Position numbers and translations under genes: made by a program. A stretch of 64,000 nucleotides of DNA from Mastigias papua (Eukaryota > Cnidaria > Scyphozoa > Rhizostomeae > Mastigiidae). Below are positions 32,380 to 43,262 of this stretch, piece after piece. The notes under the pieces are model-generated. The model worked only from the letters and a program-made list of their open reading frames with translations, was not told where the DNA came from and searched no databases. The DNA is taken from the NCBI GenBank assembly GCA_964019165.1, contig OZ025286.1:10259188-10323187 (forward strand), in the 5' to 3' direction. Every line of letters starts with the position of its first letter. The stretch's first letter is position 1.

Positions 32380-34123
32380 CACTTAAGTCCAAAATTATTC
32401 ATAACCTGTGAAGAATCTGATAGTTGTTTATTTATTTCATGCATACAAACTGGACTGGCGACGACAGTTAGCCTTGCTCAATGACTTATAGTTGGCATGT
32501 ACAAATCTACATATTTTTAGCCTGATCTGGGTGTTAAAACAGCTGAACTATTTTAGATATTAAGTTTCTATGCCAGTTCAAACTTATTGATACCCTTTGG
32601 TGGCCCAAGAATAGAGACCCACTGTTTATGACAACAGGCTTGATTTTGCTTCAGCAAGGTTGAACTTTTTAATAAAAAGTTAAGCTCTCCAATATCGAAG
32701 TGACTTTCCTTCCAGAAGAATACACTTCATACTACCTGGTGAACGAATTGAAATCGAAATACAGTAAACAGAGAATGCAAGAATTCATGGCAGGCTGCTC
32801 TTTAGGTGTAAGATCACTCCTTTAAGACGGCAAATCGCTTTGTAATGTTGGAGAACTGAATCTTTTGTTTCACGAAATTTCTCCCTTGTGTTTTGCAGTT
32901 TGAAAGATGTAACCATTATATTTTAGTGCATTATAACATTGTCTATTGAATTTGAAATTAATGTTACAAAATAAAACTCTGCTTGTGGACTAAAAGTTAG
33001 GTTGAGCTGATGTAATAGCTGTCAGTTTATAGTCAACAAATGTTTACCATTCATGGCTAAAAAGAAAGAATTCAGCGCAGACCTTCATTTGCGGATTGTA
33101 ACCGCTCAGAAGGAGGGAAAAGGCTATAAAGCCTTTTCCAAGCAATTCATTGTGCCTGTTGCGACAGTACAGAGCATCATCAAAAAGTACAAGACATTTA
33201 ACACTTTAGACAACCTTGGAGGACGAGGTCGGAAATCTAAGGTGTCAACTTGCATGGCAAGAAAGGTGTGGCGAGAGCCTAGCAAAAATCAGCGTATCAC
33301 CATCAAGGCTCTCCAGAACAGCCTGAGTGAGTCTGGGACCACAATATCAAGGAAAACACTCCTGCGAATGTTGCACAAGGGGGGTTTCCGTGGATGCAGA
33401 CGAAGGAAAACTCCACTCCTGAAACAGGCATGCACAAGCCCACCTCACCTTTGCAAAATCACACTTATAGAAAGATCTAAGTTTTTGGTTGTCAGTTTTA
33501 TGGTCAGATGAGACAAAAATGGAGCTTTTTGGGCATAGGGACGTTGCTTTTGTCTGGCGAAAAAAGGCGAAGCATTCAGTCCCAAAAACGCAGTCCCTAC
33601 AGTCAAGCATGCAGAGGCAAGTATAATGCTTTGGGGATGCTTCTCAGCCAGTGGGCCTGGAAACCTGGTAAAAGTTGATTATGACAAAGGAGCAGTACAT
33701 CAAGATTTTGAAGCAAAATACCAAACTGAGCGCAGATAAACTTTGACTTGGACAACAGTGGCAGTTTCAGTACGATGATCCAAAAACATACCGCTAAGGT
33801 GGTCAAGGCATGGTTCCTGAAAAACGATGTCAGTGTCTTGGAGTGGCCAAGCCAGAGCCCAGACTTGAATCCATTTGAGAATCTGTGGAGGGAGTTGAAG
33901 AAATGAGTGATGACAAGGAGGCCATCCAACATCAAGAACCTGGAGACGTTTGCAAAGGAGGAATGGGCCAAAATTCCTGTAGAGACATGTAGGAATCTTG
34001 TGAGCAAGTACAAGAACCGTTTGGAGGCTGTGATCAAGAACAACGGCTTTGCCATTAATTATTAAATATCACATCTAACTAAACTGAGACCTAAAGCAAG
34101 GATATGAATAATTTTGAGCATTG
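32380..34123 (+). mobile_element. Tc1-like transposon
   Basis: Ends share the inverted motif TCAAAATTATTCATA (left at about 32391, right at about 34101-34116 in reverse complement). Each end is next to TA (32378-32379, 34124-34125), the Tc1/mariner target. The single transposase gene inside is on the plus strand. About 670 bp of non-coding sequence precedes it. Confidence 0.7.
33053..34066 (+). pseudogene. Tc1-like transposase, frameshifted
   Basis: The N-terminal half is open to 33511: a paired-type HTH (MAKKKEFSADLHLRIVTAQKEG, then VATVQSIIKKYK), a GRGRKSK AT-hook-like linker and a second HTH (ISRKTLLRMLHKGGFRG). After a frameshift near 33480 the catalytic part is recognisable in shifting frames: WSDETKMELFGH (first Asp), a damaged second Asp region near 33770-33790 with an extra base, and [11 protein letters not shown] (final Glu), ending in a Tyr stop near 34066. 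A stop follows RELKK at 33904. It is inactive. Confidence 0.88.
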
Positions 34124-34774
34124 TATTTTATGTAAATTATTCAGTAATATACCGAAAGAGCGAAATATTCCTTGAAATGTTGCTTGCCCATGCTTCTTTA
34201 AACCTTTTTCTGCATCTCTACACCTTTTCAGCCAGAATGCTCTCTTGAATAGCAAATGCCGAAATTCCCCAACTTTGGCATGGGTATAAATATTTTCGGG
34301 CTTAACTGTAGCTCTCAGAAACAGATTCTTGACTATATCCACTTTGTTAGACTAAAACACTGTTATGAAAGAAACAAAATCTCATTTTCTCCGCAATGGC
34401 CTATTTCATTCATTCACTCACTACGCTCTCAGCGCCTACCTTGTCAATCTCAATGTGAAAAGAATTCACCAAAAATAATGCACAAAGAAAGCAGCTAAAG
34501 TCATTCCTACAATCCCTTGAGGATACTTGTCCTTTGTTAGCTGTGCTGAACATTGGAATGGTTGCACGTTACACAATCTTTCTATTTTCTTTGCTCTCTG
34601 CCTCTGCTTCTCTTTCCAGGCATTTTTCCTTCCAGAATCTTTCTCCCCATGCTTTCATGTCGTTTCAAATGTCCGAAGTGTTGTAACTTTCTTCTAATGA
34701 TTCCTTGTACTAGATTGCTCATGTTAGTTAGCAGATTAAACTCCTCCCAAATTGAAGGATTATTGGAAAGACTA
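34124..34774. other. no gene seen
   Basis: Unannotated spacer between the Tc1 element and the large Harbinger element. Confidence 0.35.
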
Positions 34775-34866
34775 AAGCCCAGCGCACACTAGCGACTTTT
34801 GTCGTCAGCGACTGCGATTTTTGTCGCTGGCGACTGAATTTCTATGTCCGCACACTTGCGATTCAC

Positions 34867-35272
34867 TGCAGCAGTAACAGAGGCAAATTTTGTAACAGCC
34901 AATCAAAAGCGATCCTCAACAACCAATCAGAATCCTGGATGGTGACGTTATTTGTTTACATTTTGCCTGCCACCCCCTCTAGCAATGGTAAAACATAGCT
35001 GCATAAAAAAGACCATCATCAATACATACTTGCTTGAAACTCTCCCAGTTTTTGGCAGCAGTTTTCTAAGGTAATAAGCTATAAATTCCTCGCGGCCCTA
35101 AGCGATAGCTCAATGAAAATTTTCTACAGCGACGTTCAAATTTCATCCTTCCTAAATTGTATGTCAAATTGGTCTAGGAATCCAGGAAAAGTGGCTCCCA
35201 ACCCCAGAAGACCTGTTCATAATTCACTATCAATAGCGCAAAATTCCCCAAGAGAACCCTGTCTCAATAGCA
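34867..35272. repeat. left arm of internal inverted repeat in Harbinger
   Basis: Reverse-complement match to 36213-36619. Shared blocks include GCAAATTTTGTAA, TTTACATTTTGCCTGCCACC, TTGCTTGAAACTCTCCCAG, AGCGACGTTCAAATTTCATCCTTCC and TAATTCACTATCAATA. The spacer is about 940 bp. Confidence 0.8.
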
Positions 35273-36212
35273 TCCTTGGATTGAAATTAATTTCTTATTG
35301 TAACTGTAACTTTGTCTCTTCCCACCCCAGAAAACCAAGTAATGATTTGTACATTTCCTGTGACAAAAACCAACAAGAGAAGTATGACAAAGAAAACTAA
35401 TACTCTTCTTTAACTTAGACTTGCTTCATCAAGACAGCATCTTTCACAACAAACTTATTGCTGAGCGAAACGGAGTTGTAAGGTTTCCGTTCGGTGAATT
35501 AGAATTATTCCATTCGGTGAATTAAACTCCGTGTGTCTACAGTGAATATAAAATTTGCAATGGCTTCTTGACGTATTCTCATTATCGTCGACGAAACATA
35601 TTTTTCGTTACAAGAGTGTATTTATTTTATCAAATTTGCGTCAGCAGGTATTCACCTTTGCAGGACTGTTTCAAAGAAATTTGCAAATCATTATCTATTT
35701 TTCGGATGTGGGAAAGACAAAGTTGAAATTAAAAAGCGGAAATTAACCTCAAATTGAAGAGGCTATATAGCTAACAGATCAATATTTGAGGTAACAATGT
35801 AACTTTTTTTCACTCAACTGATGGAGCGAGCTTGTTAGACTACTAGCAGCGTACCACCTATTTTATTCTTTCTTTTCGTTGCTTTATTTGACTAATAGTT
35901 TTAGAAACTTCATCTCACATTAGCTGTTAAGAATTCTGGTCTTGTGCATGTACATGTATTCGTTCTATAGATTTAGAATTATTTGGTACACCCAAAAACT
36001 GTCAAATGTTTACCATGTCTATTTCCTGTACAAAAACTCAACATCTTTTTGACACCAACTTTACTTATCTTGTTGCACATATGTTGAATTGTAAGCAACA
36101 TATTCTGTTGGAGCCAAAAAAATTAGTGTCCTGTCTTGTTGTATTTGGTCACAGTGTAACTAAAGTAAGCTGTAGTTTTAAAATTCTTATAACATATAAA
36201 AGGAAAAAAGAG

Positions 36213-36619
36213 GCTACTGAGAAAGGATTCTCTTGAGGAATTTTGCGGTATTGATAGTGAATTATGAACAGATCTTCTGGAGTTGGGAGCCACTTTTCCT
36301 GGGTACCTATTTGACATACAATTTAGGAAGGATGAAATTTGAACGTCGCTGTAGAAAAATTAGATGCAGATATCGCTTAGGGCCGCGAGGAATTCATAAC
36401 TTATTTTCATACAAAAATGCTGCTAAAAACTGGGAGAGTTTCAAGCAAGCATGTATTGATGATGACCTTATTTTTGTACGACTATGTTTTCCCCATTGTA
36501 AAGAGGGGGTGGCAGGCAAAATGTAAACAAAGTGACGTCACCATCCAGGCTTCTGATTGGTTGCTCAGAATGCCTTTTGATTGGCTAATTACAAAATTTG
36601 CCTCTGTTTGCAGCAGTTA
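36213..36619. repeat. right arm of internal inverted repeat, next to transposase
   Basis: Mirror of 34867-35272. It ends about 75 bp before the transposase ATG. It contains GTGACGTCACC (a CRE-type palindrome) and two ATTGG (CCAAT-box) motifs, so it may be the transposase promoter (inference). Confidence 0.75.
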
Positions 36620-36695
36620 GTCTCTTTTTCATATCCAGTTATTGTTGTTATTTGGCGGGAAATGCAGGTTTCAGTAAGGTCGATAGGCTCTAAGA

Positions 36696-39288
36696 ATGGC
36701 TCGCACGAGTTTAAAACAAAAAAAAGTATTGGCAGCTTTACTGATACTTCGTCGAAGAAGAAAACGACGAGTAATAAACAGATCTACTTGGGCTCAGTCT
36801 TGGATTTCAAACAGAGAGGAACAAGGAGCTTTTCAGAATTTGGTAAAGGAACTACGAGAAAATGACAAGAAAATGTACGAACGCTATTTTAGAATGAATG
36901 AAGAAACGTTTCAACTGCTTCTGGGTAAAATAAAAGCATTGATTTCAAAAGAAGACACAAAAATGCGAAAGTCAATACCACCAGAAGAAAGACTTGGAAT
37001 AACTCTTCGCTTTCTAGCAACAGGTAAGGTGCCAGTCATTATTAATGCAGGATAGGGGGCTAGAAGATATTATGAGGGGTTATGGAAAACTGTTGGGCTT
37101 CAATGGGGGATCATTAAAATTAAAGTCACATGGGTAGTCATTGTGAATAACCTTAAATTTTCTCCAAAATATATCATATCAGGCAAAATGTTATTTACAC
37201 TGTCTGCAATATTCTTCAGTTATATCAAACAGTTTCAGTTACATTGTCACTATCATCATTATCACTGTTTATTTACAGCTGAATGTAGATAACTATAGAT
37301 GGTTCAAATACAATACTGCTGAACTGTGAGTTGTTGCTCAGAAACATGGTATAAAACTTTGACATATGAGGATGGAAGGGGCCATCAAAAGGTACAGCTA
37401 CAATGGAGGGGTCTTAAAATTGTCAGAGGAGAGATTGAGGGGCCATTAAAAAGCTTTGGTACCAATGAAAATATGTTCTGATCCCCCCCCCCCCCCACCC
37501 AGCATTAACAATGACTAGTCCCTAAAAAAAGATGTTTGATGAAATGATGAATTTCATTATCAACCTGTTAATATGAAACTAGAAACTCTAGCTACTAGGA
37601 ATTTGAGGATACCATTTCTGGTGCAGATAAACTAGACACTCGTATATGACTGGGAAAGACAGCCTTGGAAGAACTCATTTATAGTTGGAAAACATTTTTC
37701 TAGGTCAAAATGTGTAAAAAATTAATTTCCAAACTTAAATTGTGAACTGCATTTATGTGTTCTCTATCATTGCAGGAGAAACATTTCATAGCCTTGCATT
37801 CTCATTTCGTGTGGGAGAAAGAACAATTTCTGATATTGTTAACGAAACATGCTTTGCTATTTATAGTACACTGAAGAACACATATCTTAAGGTAAAAATA
37901 GTTTTTGCATATTTCCATAACTTCAGATCTGGCTATATCTCAAAACTACCAAAGCACTAGATAAGCATGATACTTGATCTGAGAATAGTTTTATAAGTTT
38001 CAGCTACTCCATTTGCTTAAGAGTCTCAGTGAATGGACTATTTGGACTAATAGTAGAACTTTTGCTACAAGGGTACCCATATTGCATGGGACTTGAAAAA
38101 ATTTGTGGGCTAGGAAAGCTATTTCCAGCTAAACCTCCCATCTGTGCTTGAAATATAGCAGTTTGAATGTTGTTCATTGCTATAAGTCTTGTTCTTTCAT
38201 CCATTGCCATCAATGCTTCTCCTACATACTTGCCAAAAGCAATGCATGGGGAATGGCTTGTTTGTTTGGGGCTACTCTCTTCATCCAAAGATGAGGCAAG
38301 TTTCTTTAGCACAGCAAACTCCTCTTCTTCCTGCCTTTTCCTTGCAGCTACTTGTTTTCTTGAGGGTTTACTGAAGCTTGACTGTACTTGGGTCATTGCA
38401 CCTGTGTCTACCAAGTCCTCATTATTAGGAACAGTATCAACATCATCATTTTCCTAAAGTAAACAATCACTATTTTAGACTCCATCAACTGCAGATGAAT
38501 GGAAGGAAATTAGCAATGGATTTTGGACAAAATGGAATTATCCTTTCTGTGTGGGTGCCCTGGATGGTAAACACATTGCCATCCAAAAGCCACACTATTC
38601 AGGCTCAGAATATTTCAATTACAAAGGCTACTTCAGTATCCTGCTATTTGCACTTGTAAGTCATGACTATAAATTTCTGTATGTAGATGTAGGTGCCACA
38701 GGAAGAAATGGAGATGCTGGAGTATTTGAGAATTCTACATTGAAGAAGAAGATGGACAATGGTACTATTGGTTTCCCAGACCCAGAAGAACTGCAAGGAA
38801 CAGGATTTCTGTGCAACTACCATTTGATTGGTGATGATGCTTTCCCTCTTAGACAAGACATAATGAAGCCATTTCCATTCAGACAGCTTAATCATGAGCA
38901 GCATGTATTTAATTATAGACTATCTCGAGCAAGACGCGTGGTTGAGAATGCATTTGGCATACTAGCAAATCGATTTAGAGTGTTCTTGACAAAAATTCCT
39001 CTACCACCCAACAAAGTTGTTATGATTGTCTTGGCTTCATGCTGCCTTCACAACATGCTTATTGTTGAGCAACCAACATATCTGGCAACAATGATAGCCC
39101 AAGAGAGTGACAACCATCAAGCTCTAAATGGCCAATGGAGAGAAGATCCACAACTAGAAAATATGGCAAAAACGCAAAAAAGAAACTGTAGCACCCATGC
39201 AAAGGACCAGTGTCAAATGCTAAAAACTTATTTCAATTCAGCTTCAGGATCTGTGCCTTGGCAAAGTGAAATGATATACTTAAAATAG
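36696..39288 (+). CDS. Harbinger DDE transposase, three exons
   Basis: Exons 36696-37023, 37776-37891 and 38479-39288 join in frame to about 417 residues. All introns have GT/AG ends: G|GTAAGG to TTGCAG|GA, and AAG|GTAAAA to TTTTAG|AC. Exon 1 gives the N-terminal helical region (ERYFRMNEETFQLLL, LGITLRFLATG). Exon 2 gives the HTH-like GETFHSLAFSFRVGERTISDIV. Exon 3 gives the nuclease core: VGALDGKHIAI (first Asp), IGDDAFPL (second Asp), RVVENAFGILANRFRVF (Glu) and a CCxLHN block. It cuts and joins the element ends with the MADF partner. No stop or frameshift is seen. Exon 3 lies inside an intron of the opposite-strand MADF gene. Confidence 0.88.
37031..37515. mobile_element. candidate MITE in transposase intron 1
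   Basis: The ends GTCATTATTAATGCAGGAT and, inverted, GTCATTGTTAATGCTGGGT are similar, each followed inward by a G run (poly-C at 37485-37496). No clear TSD. It accounts for most of intron 1. Confidence 0.45.
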
Positions 39289-39931
39289 AAAAATGCTTCA
39301 AATGGACATGTTTGCTTATATAAGCATAATATTGCCTATGTATATTTCACATATATATTTGCTTACATTATATTATATTTGTCTTACTGTAATAGTGTGT
39401 ATTAGCAAACCTGCAAATTTGAAATTGAGGATATGTTTCCAACATAGTTATTTAGGAATTGCAGTTTCTCCTCCAGCCACTGCACCCTCTTTGTCCTCTT
39501 GGGTCTTGCACTGCCACTACTTGGAAGCTTTTTTGATCTCACATACTGTGTCCTTAAAGATCTCAGTCTTTTTTCTACTTCAGCAGCTGAAAGCAAGAAG
39601 TACCTACTGGTTCACATACATTCTGAAGACTTACCTCATCTAAATGTAAATAAATGATGAAGAAGCAACAAAAACGAAGGCAAATAGCTTGTGCCTACTC
39701 TGATAATGGTGTGAACTATGAGAAAACGCCGATTAGAGCTTTGAAACATATACCTGTAGTTCCAAGCTCTGTGGCTATTTCAGCCAGCGCTGCTGTCTTT
39801 GCTACCCTGTCGGCATATGCTGGTGAGCTTACTGCATATAAGCAGAGTCGTTCCTGCCAAAGTTCAACCAACTGGTCTTCCTTTTCAGCGCTCCAAGAAA
39901 AAGCACGAGTATCCTCCATATTGTTTTCCAT
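38004..39931 (-). CDS. Harbinger-associated MADF/Myb-like protein, three exons
   Basis: Minus-strand exons 39931-39754, 39586-39411 and 38453-38004 join in frame to about 267 residues. Splice sites are canonical: ACAG|GTATATG to TTTCAG|CT, and CAG|GTTTGC to TTTAG|GAA. Exons 1 and 2 give a MADF-type domain: FSWSAEKEDQLVELWQERLCLY, then AALAEIATELGTT, then AAEVEKRLRSLRTQYVRSKK. Exon 3 gives an acidic linker, a basic Arg/Lys/Glu stretch and a hydrophobic BESS-like C-terminal region. The protein probably helps the transposase bind DNA and enter the nucleus, as known for Harbinger. Its third exon lies in intron 2 of the transposase, and its second intron encloses transposase exon 3. Confidence 0.75.
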
Positions 39932-40191
39932 GGTCTATGACTATGCCACGTGATGTGAAAGCTCTCCTTGATTGGCCTATTCATCTCAAAATTGTTGTCA
40001 CTCACCGCAGACTTGCGATTTTCTGTTTTTTGTCGCTGGCGACTGAAAACAATATCTAGCATGCTAGATATTTATTTCCGTCGCAGGCGACAAATGTTTT
40101 CAGTTATGATTTCCCGCAGACCTGCGACTATTGTCGCTGGCTACAAAAATCGCAGTCGCTGACGACAAAAATCGCTAGTGTGCGCTGGGCT

Positions 40192-40451
40192 CTATGCTGT
40201 ATCCCAAGTCAGCTGTATGTTCCCCATTCTCGATGAGGAAGGGGATTGGTGTTGTCATGGCCCTCTGCGATGGTGCATGTAGCCTTCAGCCTTACATTGG
40301 CCAAATCGAAGAAACGAAAACATTGTGCAAATATGCTCAGATACCTGCACTAGGCTTTGGGGCTTGTTGGCTGTCTTATTCATCCTCTAAAGCCCCATAA
40401 TCTTGTGAGTTAGGGAACAAAATTAAACGTTCTTAGCGTGAAAGCTACGTG
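40192..40451. other. no gene seen
   Basis: Short spacer without features. Confidence 0.35.
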
Positions 40452-40466
40452 ATCTCTAATCTATAG

Positions 40467-40736
40467 AAGATAAAAGCAAAGTTGTATCCCATGCACGATT
40501 CCGTATGTTGTGGGAGTACTCGTTAGAGAGACACTTATCCTGAGCCAGTGGCATAGTGAGGTAGGGTGGCCAGTTCCTTTCCTCGCCGCCTTTAACTTCC
40601 CCAGTGTTCCCACCGGGTACCCATTTGCTGCTGGGTGAACAGTGAGCGAGCATCCCAATTATGATCCGAGGGTTCGGCTCAAACCATTGATGTTTCGCAC
40701 AGCAGTCAAGCGCTCTAACCTCTTGGCCACTCGCCC
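40467..40736 (-). mobile_element. tRNA-derived SINE, family A, copy 1
   Basis: On the minus strand the head reads GGGCGAGTGGCCAAGAGG (box A TGGCCAAGAGG) and then a box B-like GGTTTGAGCC about 50 bp on, a Ser/Leu-type tRNA layout. The body is about 180 bp (GTGGGAACACTGGGGAAGTT and GGAACTGGCCACCCTACCTC blocks). It is flanked by ATCTCTAATCTATAG and ATCTCTAATGTATAG (40452-40466, 40737-40751), a 15-bp TSD with one mismatch. A second copy is at 49585-49846. Confidence 0.85.
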
Positions 40737-40751
40737 ATCTCTAATGTATAG

Positions 40752-41505
40752 CATACAGATATGTGTTAAATGCAAGTGAAATAAGCCCTTATCTAACAAG
40801 GTAAGAGGAAAGTAGGCATCTTGTAACTGATTTATAAGAATTTAGAATCAAAACCACTGTTTAGCAAAGGAATTCTGATAGGTTGGTATGGCACTGTCGT
40901 GGCGATAGCACCATCGAGGGAAGGTCACATAATCTTGCTGAAAACACGGGCAGAAATTGCTTACAGCATTTGAAAATGCATACATTAGAAGAAGTTAAAA
41001 CAGACAGTCATGAATTATACCTTTTAGCATGAGTAAAGTGACTCACCTTCTACAAAAACAAAGAAACTCCCATCGACATGCGAAACAAGTCATATGCCTT
41101 ACAAACACTCATTGGAGCCCCACTCACAGAACAGGTCAGATAGCAATGCAAAGGAAAACAGTGAAGAACAACAAAGGACAACAACGGAGAACAACGGAGA
41201 ACAATAGGCAACAAGAAAGGCCCACGAAGTTGCTCAGAAAAAGTGGAGTATCTTGGGGAACAAAATAATAGAAATAAAATCTAACAGTTATGCAGACTAA
41301 CAGAGAATTTGACGATGTTTGGCTCTTCCAACAAATTGGAACGTCGATTAAAAAAGTTGAACGTGTTGAACTTTCATCCAACTTTTTTCCATTTTTCCTC
41401 TAAATCCCTATTGTTCTTCTTGGCGCTAAAAGGACATTTCCCAAATATTTTCATGTCTTCATCTTTCGTGCACACGCTGGCGAAGCGAATGCGAAATCAA
41501 TATTT
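40752..41505. other. no gene; short tandem repeat at 41167-41219
   Basis: A run of GGAGAACAAC/GGACAACAAC-type units occurs at about 41167-41219. No coding region is supported. Confidence 0.5.
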
Positions 41506-41960
41506 CAGGTCTGCATAACTGTTGCCATTAGCTAGAAATCGAATGGTTGCAGCCAGCTTCATTCGCATGGGAATTTCATCGCAAAGTAAAATGTCTTGTT
41601 TTTGAATCTCTAATTCAACGAGGCTTAGGAGCTCCTCGGAATTGTCTGGTGACTTTCTTAAAACCTGTTTTTATTCCTCGTCATTCTCCAGCCGAAATTC
41701 CTCTAAAAGAGTGTTACCTACACCGAGCTCATTACGTTGGGTCAGCCATGGCTTAATCCAAACTGATCTTTGCCTTTTCTGGCGCTTTCTTGTTCGTGTT
41801 TTACTAGTGATGGCAACTATGTTTGCTGCAGCGAAACACTCATCCTCAGAATCAATGATGAATGAGGAAGTTGTACAGAAATCATTCCAATTAATTGGAT
41901 GAGTGTAAACAGGCGTTTTCATCCAATAAATTGGATGATCCATCTAATCGAATCCAATAA
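41506..41960 (-). pseudogene. Harbinger transposase N-terminal remnant
   Basis: The minus-strand peptide KRQRSVWIKPWLTQRNELG, then LLEEFRLENDEE, then after a stop RMKLAATIRFLANGNSYADLKY, follows the order of the first exon of Harbinger transposases (WVRPWxxRR, then a helical block, then the LxxTLRFLAxG HTH). A stop follows EE and another follows LKY. The DDE core is absent. Repeats of CCAATAAATTGGA at 41889-41972 may be part of the terminal region. Confidence 0.6.
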
Positions 41961-42262
41961 ATTGGACAGCATATTTCAGGCGTAAGCTTACCCCCTGCAC
42001 CATACTCTGTACGTACATTAGGGATGGTCACTAGAACGTCATAATACACACCCATTTACTGTTGCAAATAACTCTCGAGCTGGTAGATGTAAATATGTGT
42101 TGGTCATATGACCGCCTTTCAAAATTGTAAAATTATTTATTGTCTTAACAGTGTTATGTGATCATTATTTTGACATTGAAGCTTTAATTACTGTCAAATG
42201 AATATATTTGGTTTTCTCAATTGCTATTGTTCCTAAATACATGCTTTTGTTTCTATTTTCAG

Positions 42263-42610
42263 CTCGCCATGGATTGACAAGTTCTTCGACGGTTTCTTGG
42301 AAGTCATTGGAAGAATAGCAGCTGAGAAACTCACTACTGCTATAGAACATGGTTGTTCTACATTAAAGTCCTCTCGTTTGCAACATAATGCTATTGTATG
42401 TATATATGCCAAAGAAAATAATTTTTCAAAAATGACTTATAAAGTTGGGTGCTGTGATATGAATAATCTTGAAGCATTAAATACGCAACTGAAAAACCTT
42501 GGTTACAAGGGTATACCACGAAAATCAACTCAAATTGGCATCAAAAATGGGACAATGCTGGAAATTGAACTTGTTTGTCAGACAAAATCAATTTCAAGAG
42601 CTTCTGTGAG
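42263..42610 (+). CDS. candidate internal exon, protein unknown
   Basis: A 348-bp open segment bounded by a good acceptor (TTCTATTTTCAG before 42263) and a donor (GTGAG|GTAATG after 42610). Length is a multiple of three and it opens in phase 2. It encodes SPWIDKFFDGFLEVIGRIAA, then HNAIVCIYAKENNFSKMTYKV, then CDMNNLEALNTQLKNLGY, ending in KSISRASV. The peptide is balanced in composition and does not look like transposase, RT or gag. No neighbouring exon was found. It could be a host-gene exon or part of an unrecognised element. Confidence 0.4.
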
Positions 42611-42703
42611 GTAATGCTTATTATAGCACCCTATTTACTGTGTATAACATTCATACATTTCTTTGATTCATTCTTACAGATATTCTTGTAGTAAATATTT
42701 ACA

Positions 42704-43262
42704 GATCGTTTTGTAAAGGCAACAGAATTTGGAAGAAATGAAAAGTGAACGTGCCAGAAAATAGCTGCGATGGCTACCCAGTGCAAATTGTTTAAGAGAG
42801 GGGCAGTGCAAGCAAATGATCTACCCTTGAGCAACGATTTGGAAGCATGGCCCGATAGATCAGTTGGTAGAGCACTTGAAAGACAACGTCAGTGGTCACG
42901 AGTCCAAATCCTACTCGGGTCGGTTATTTTCTCGCACTTCCACTTCATTTCTTCCAAATCCTGTTGCCTTTACAAAGCTGTCCTTCAACTCTATCCAATC
43001 GATGGGACTGCGATGGCCCCCTTGGTGTGAGCAGTTCTCTCTCAACAGCAGGTCCAATGCACATTGCGATGGAGCTACTATGGCTCCCCTGTGCAAATTG
43101 TTTAAGAGTGGGCAGTGCCAGCAAATGACCTACCCTTGAGCAGCGATTTGGAAGTTTTGCCCGAGAGCTCAGTTGGTAGAGCACTTGACGTACAAAGTCA
43201 AGGGTTGCGAATTCGAATCTCGCTCGAGTAGGTTGTTTTCTCCCACTTTCATGTTTCATTTA
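42704..43262 (+). mobile_element. tandem tRNA-like SINE copies with an inverted flank
   Basis: Two tandem copies share GTGCAAATTGTTTAAGAG, then AAATGAYCTACCCTTGAGCA, then a tRNA-like segment, at about 42780-42940 and 43085-43250. The second tRNA-like part (43159-43230) has a D-arm GAGCTCAGTTGGTAGAGC, a 5-bp anticodon stem TTGAC/GTCAA with loop GTACAAA, and a T-loop TTCGAAT. 42710-42765 is an inverted copy of the segment after the first tRNA-like part (about 42928-42984), so the first copy sits between inverted repeats. Acceptor mismatches argue against a functional tRNA gene. Confidence 0.6.

Larger units (their letters stand above)
34775..40191. mobile_element. large Harbinger transposon with two spliced genes
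   Basis: A 5.4-kb element. The left end AAGCCCAGCGCACACTAGCG and the right end CGCTAGTGTGCGCTGGGCT are inverted copies. Further inverted copies of GTCGCTGGCGACTG lie just inside. CTA flanks both sides (34772-34774, 40192-40194), a candidate 3-bp TSD. It encodes a three-exon DDE transposase (plus) and a three-exon MADF protein (minus), both apparently intact. A 400-bp inverted repeat lies upstream of the transposase. This is the best candidate for an autonomous DNA element in the window. Confidence 0.85.

Noticed and set aside
43159..43230. Functional tRNA gene
   Set aside because: Acceptor stem mismatches, and the segment is one of two tandem SINE-like copies.
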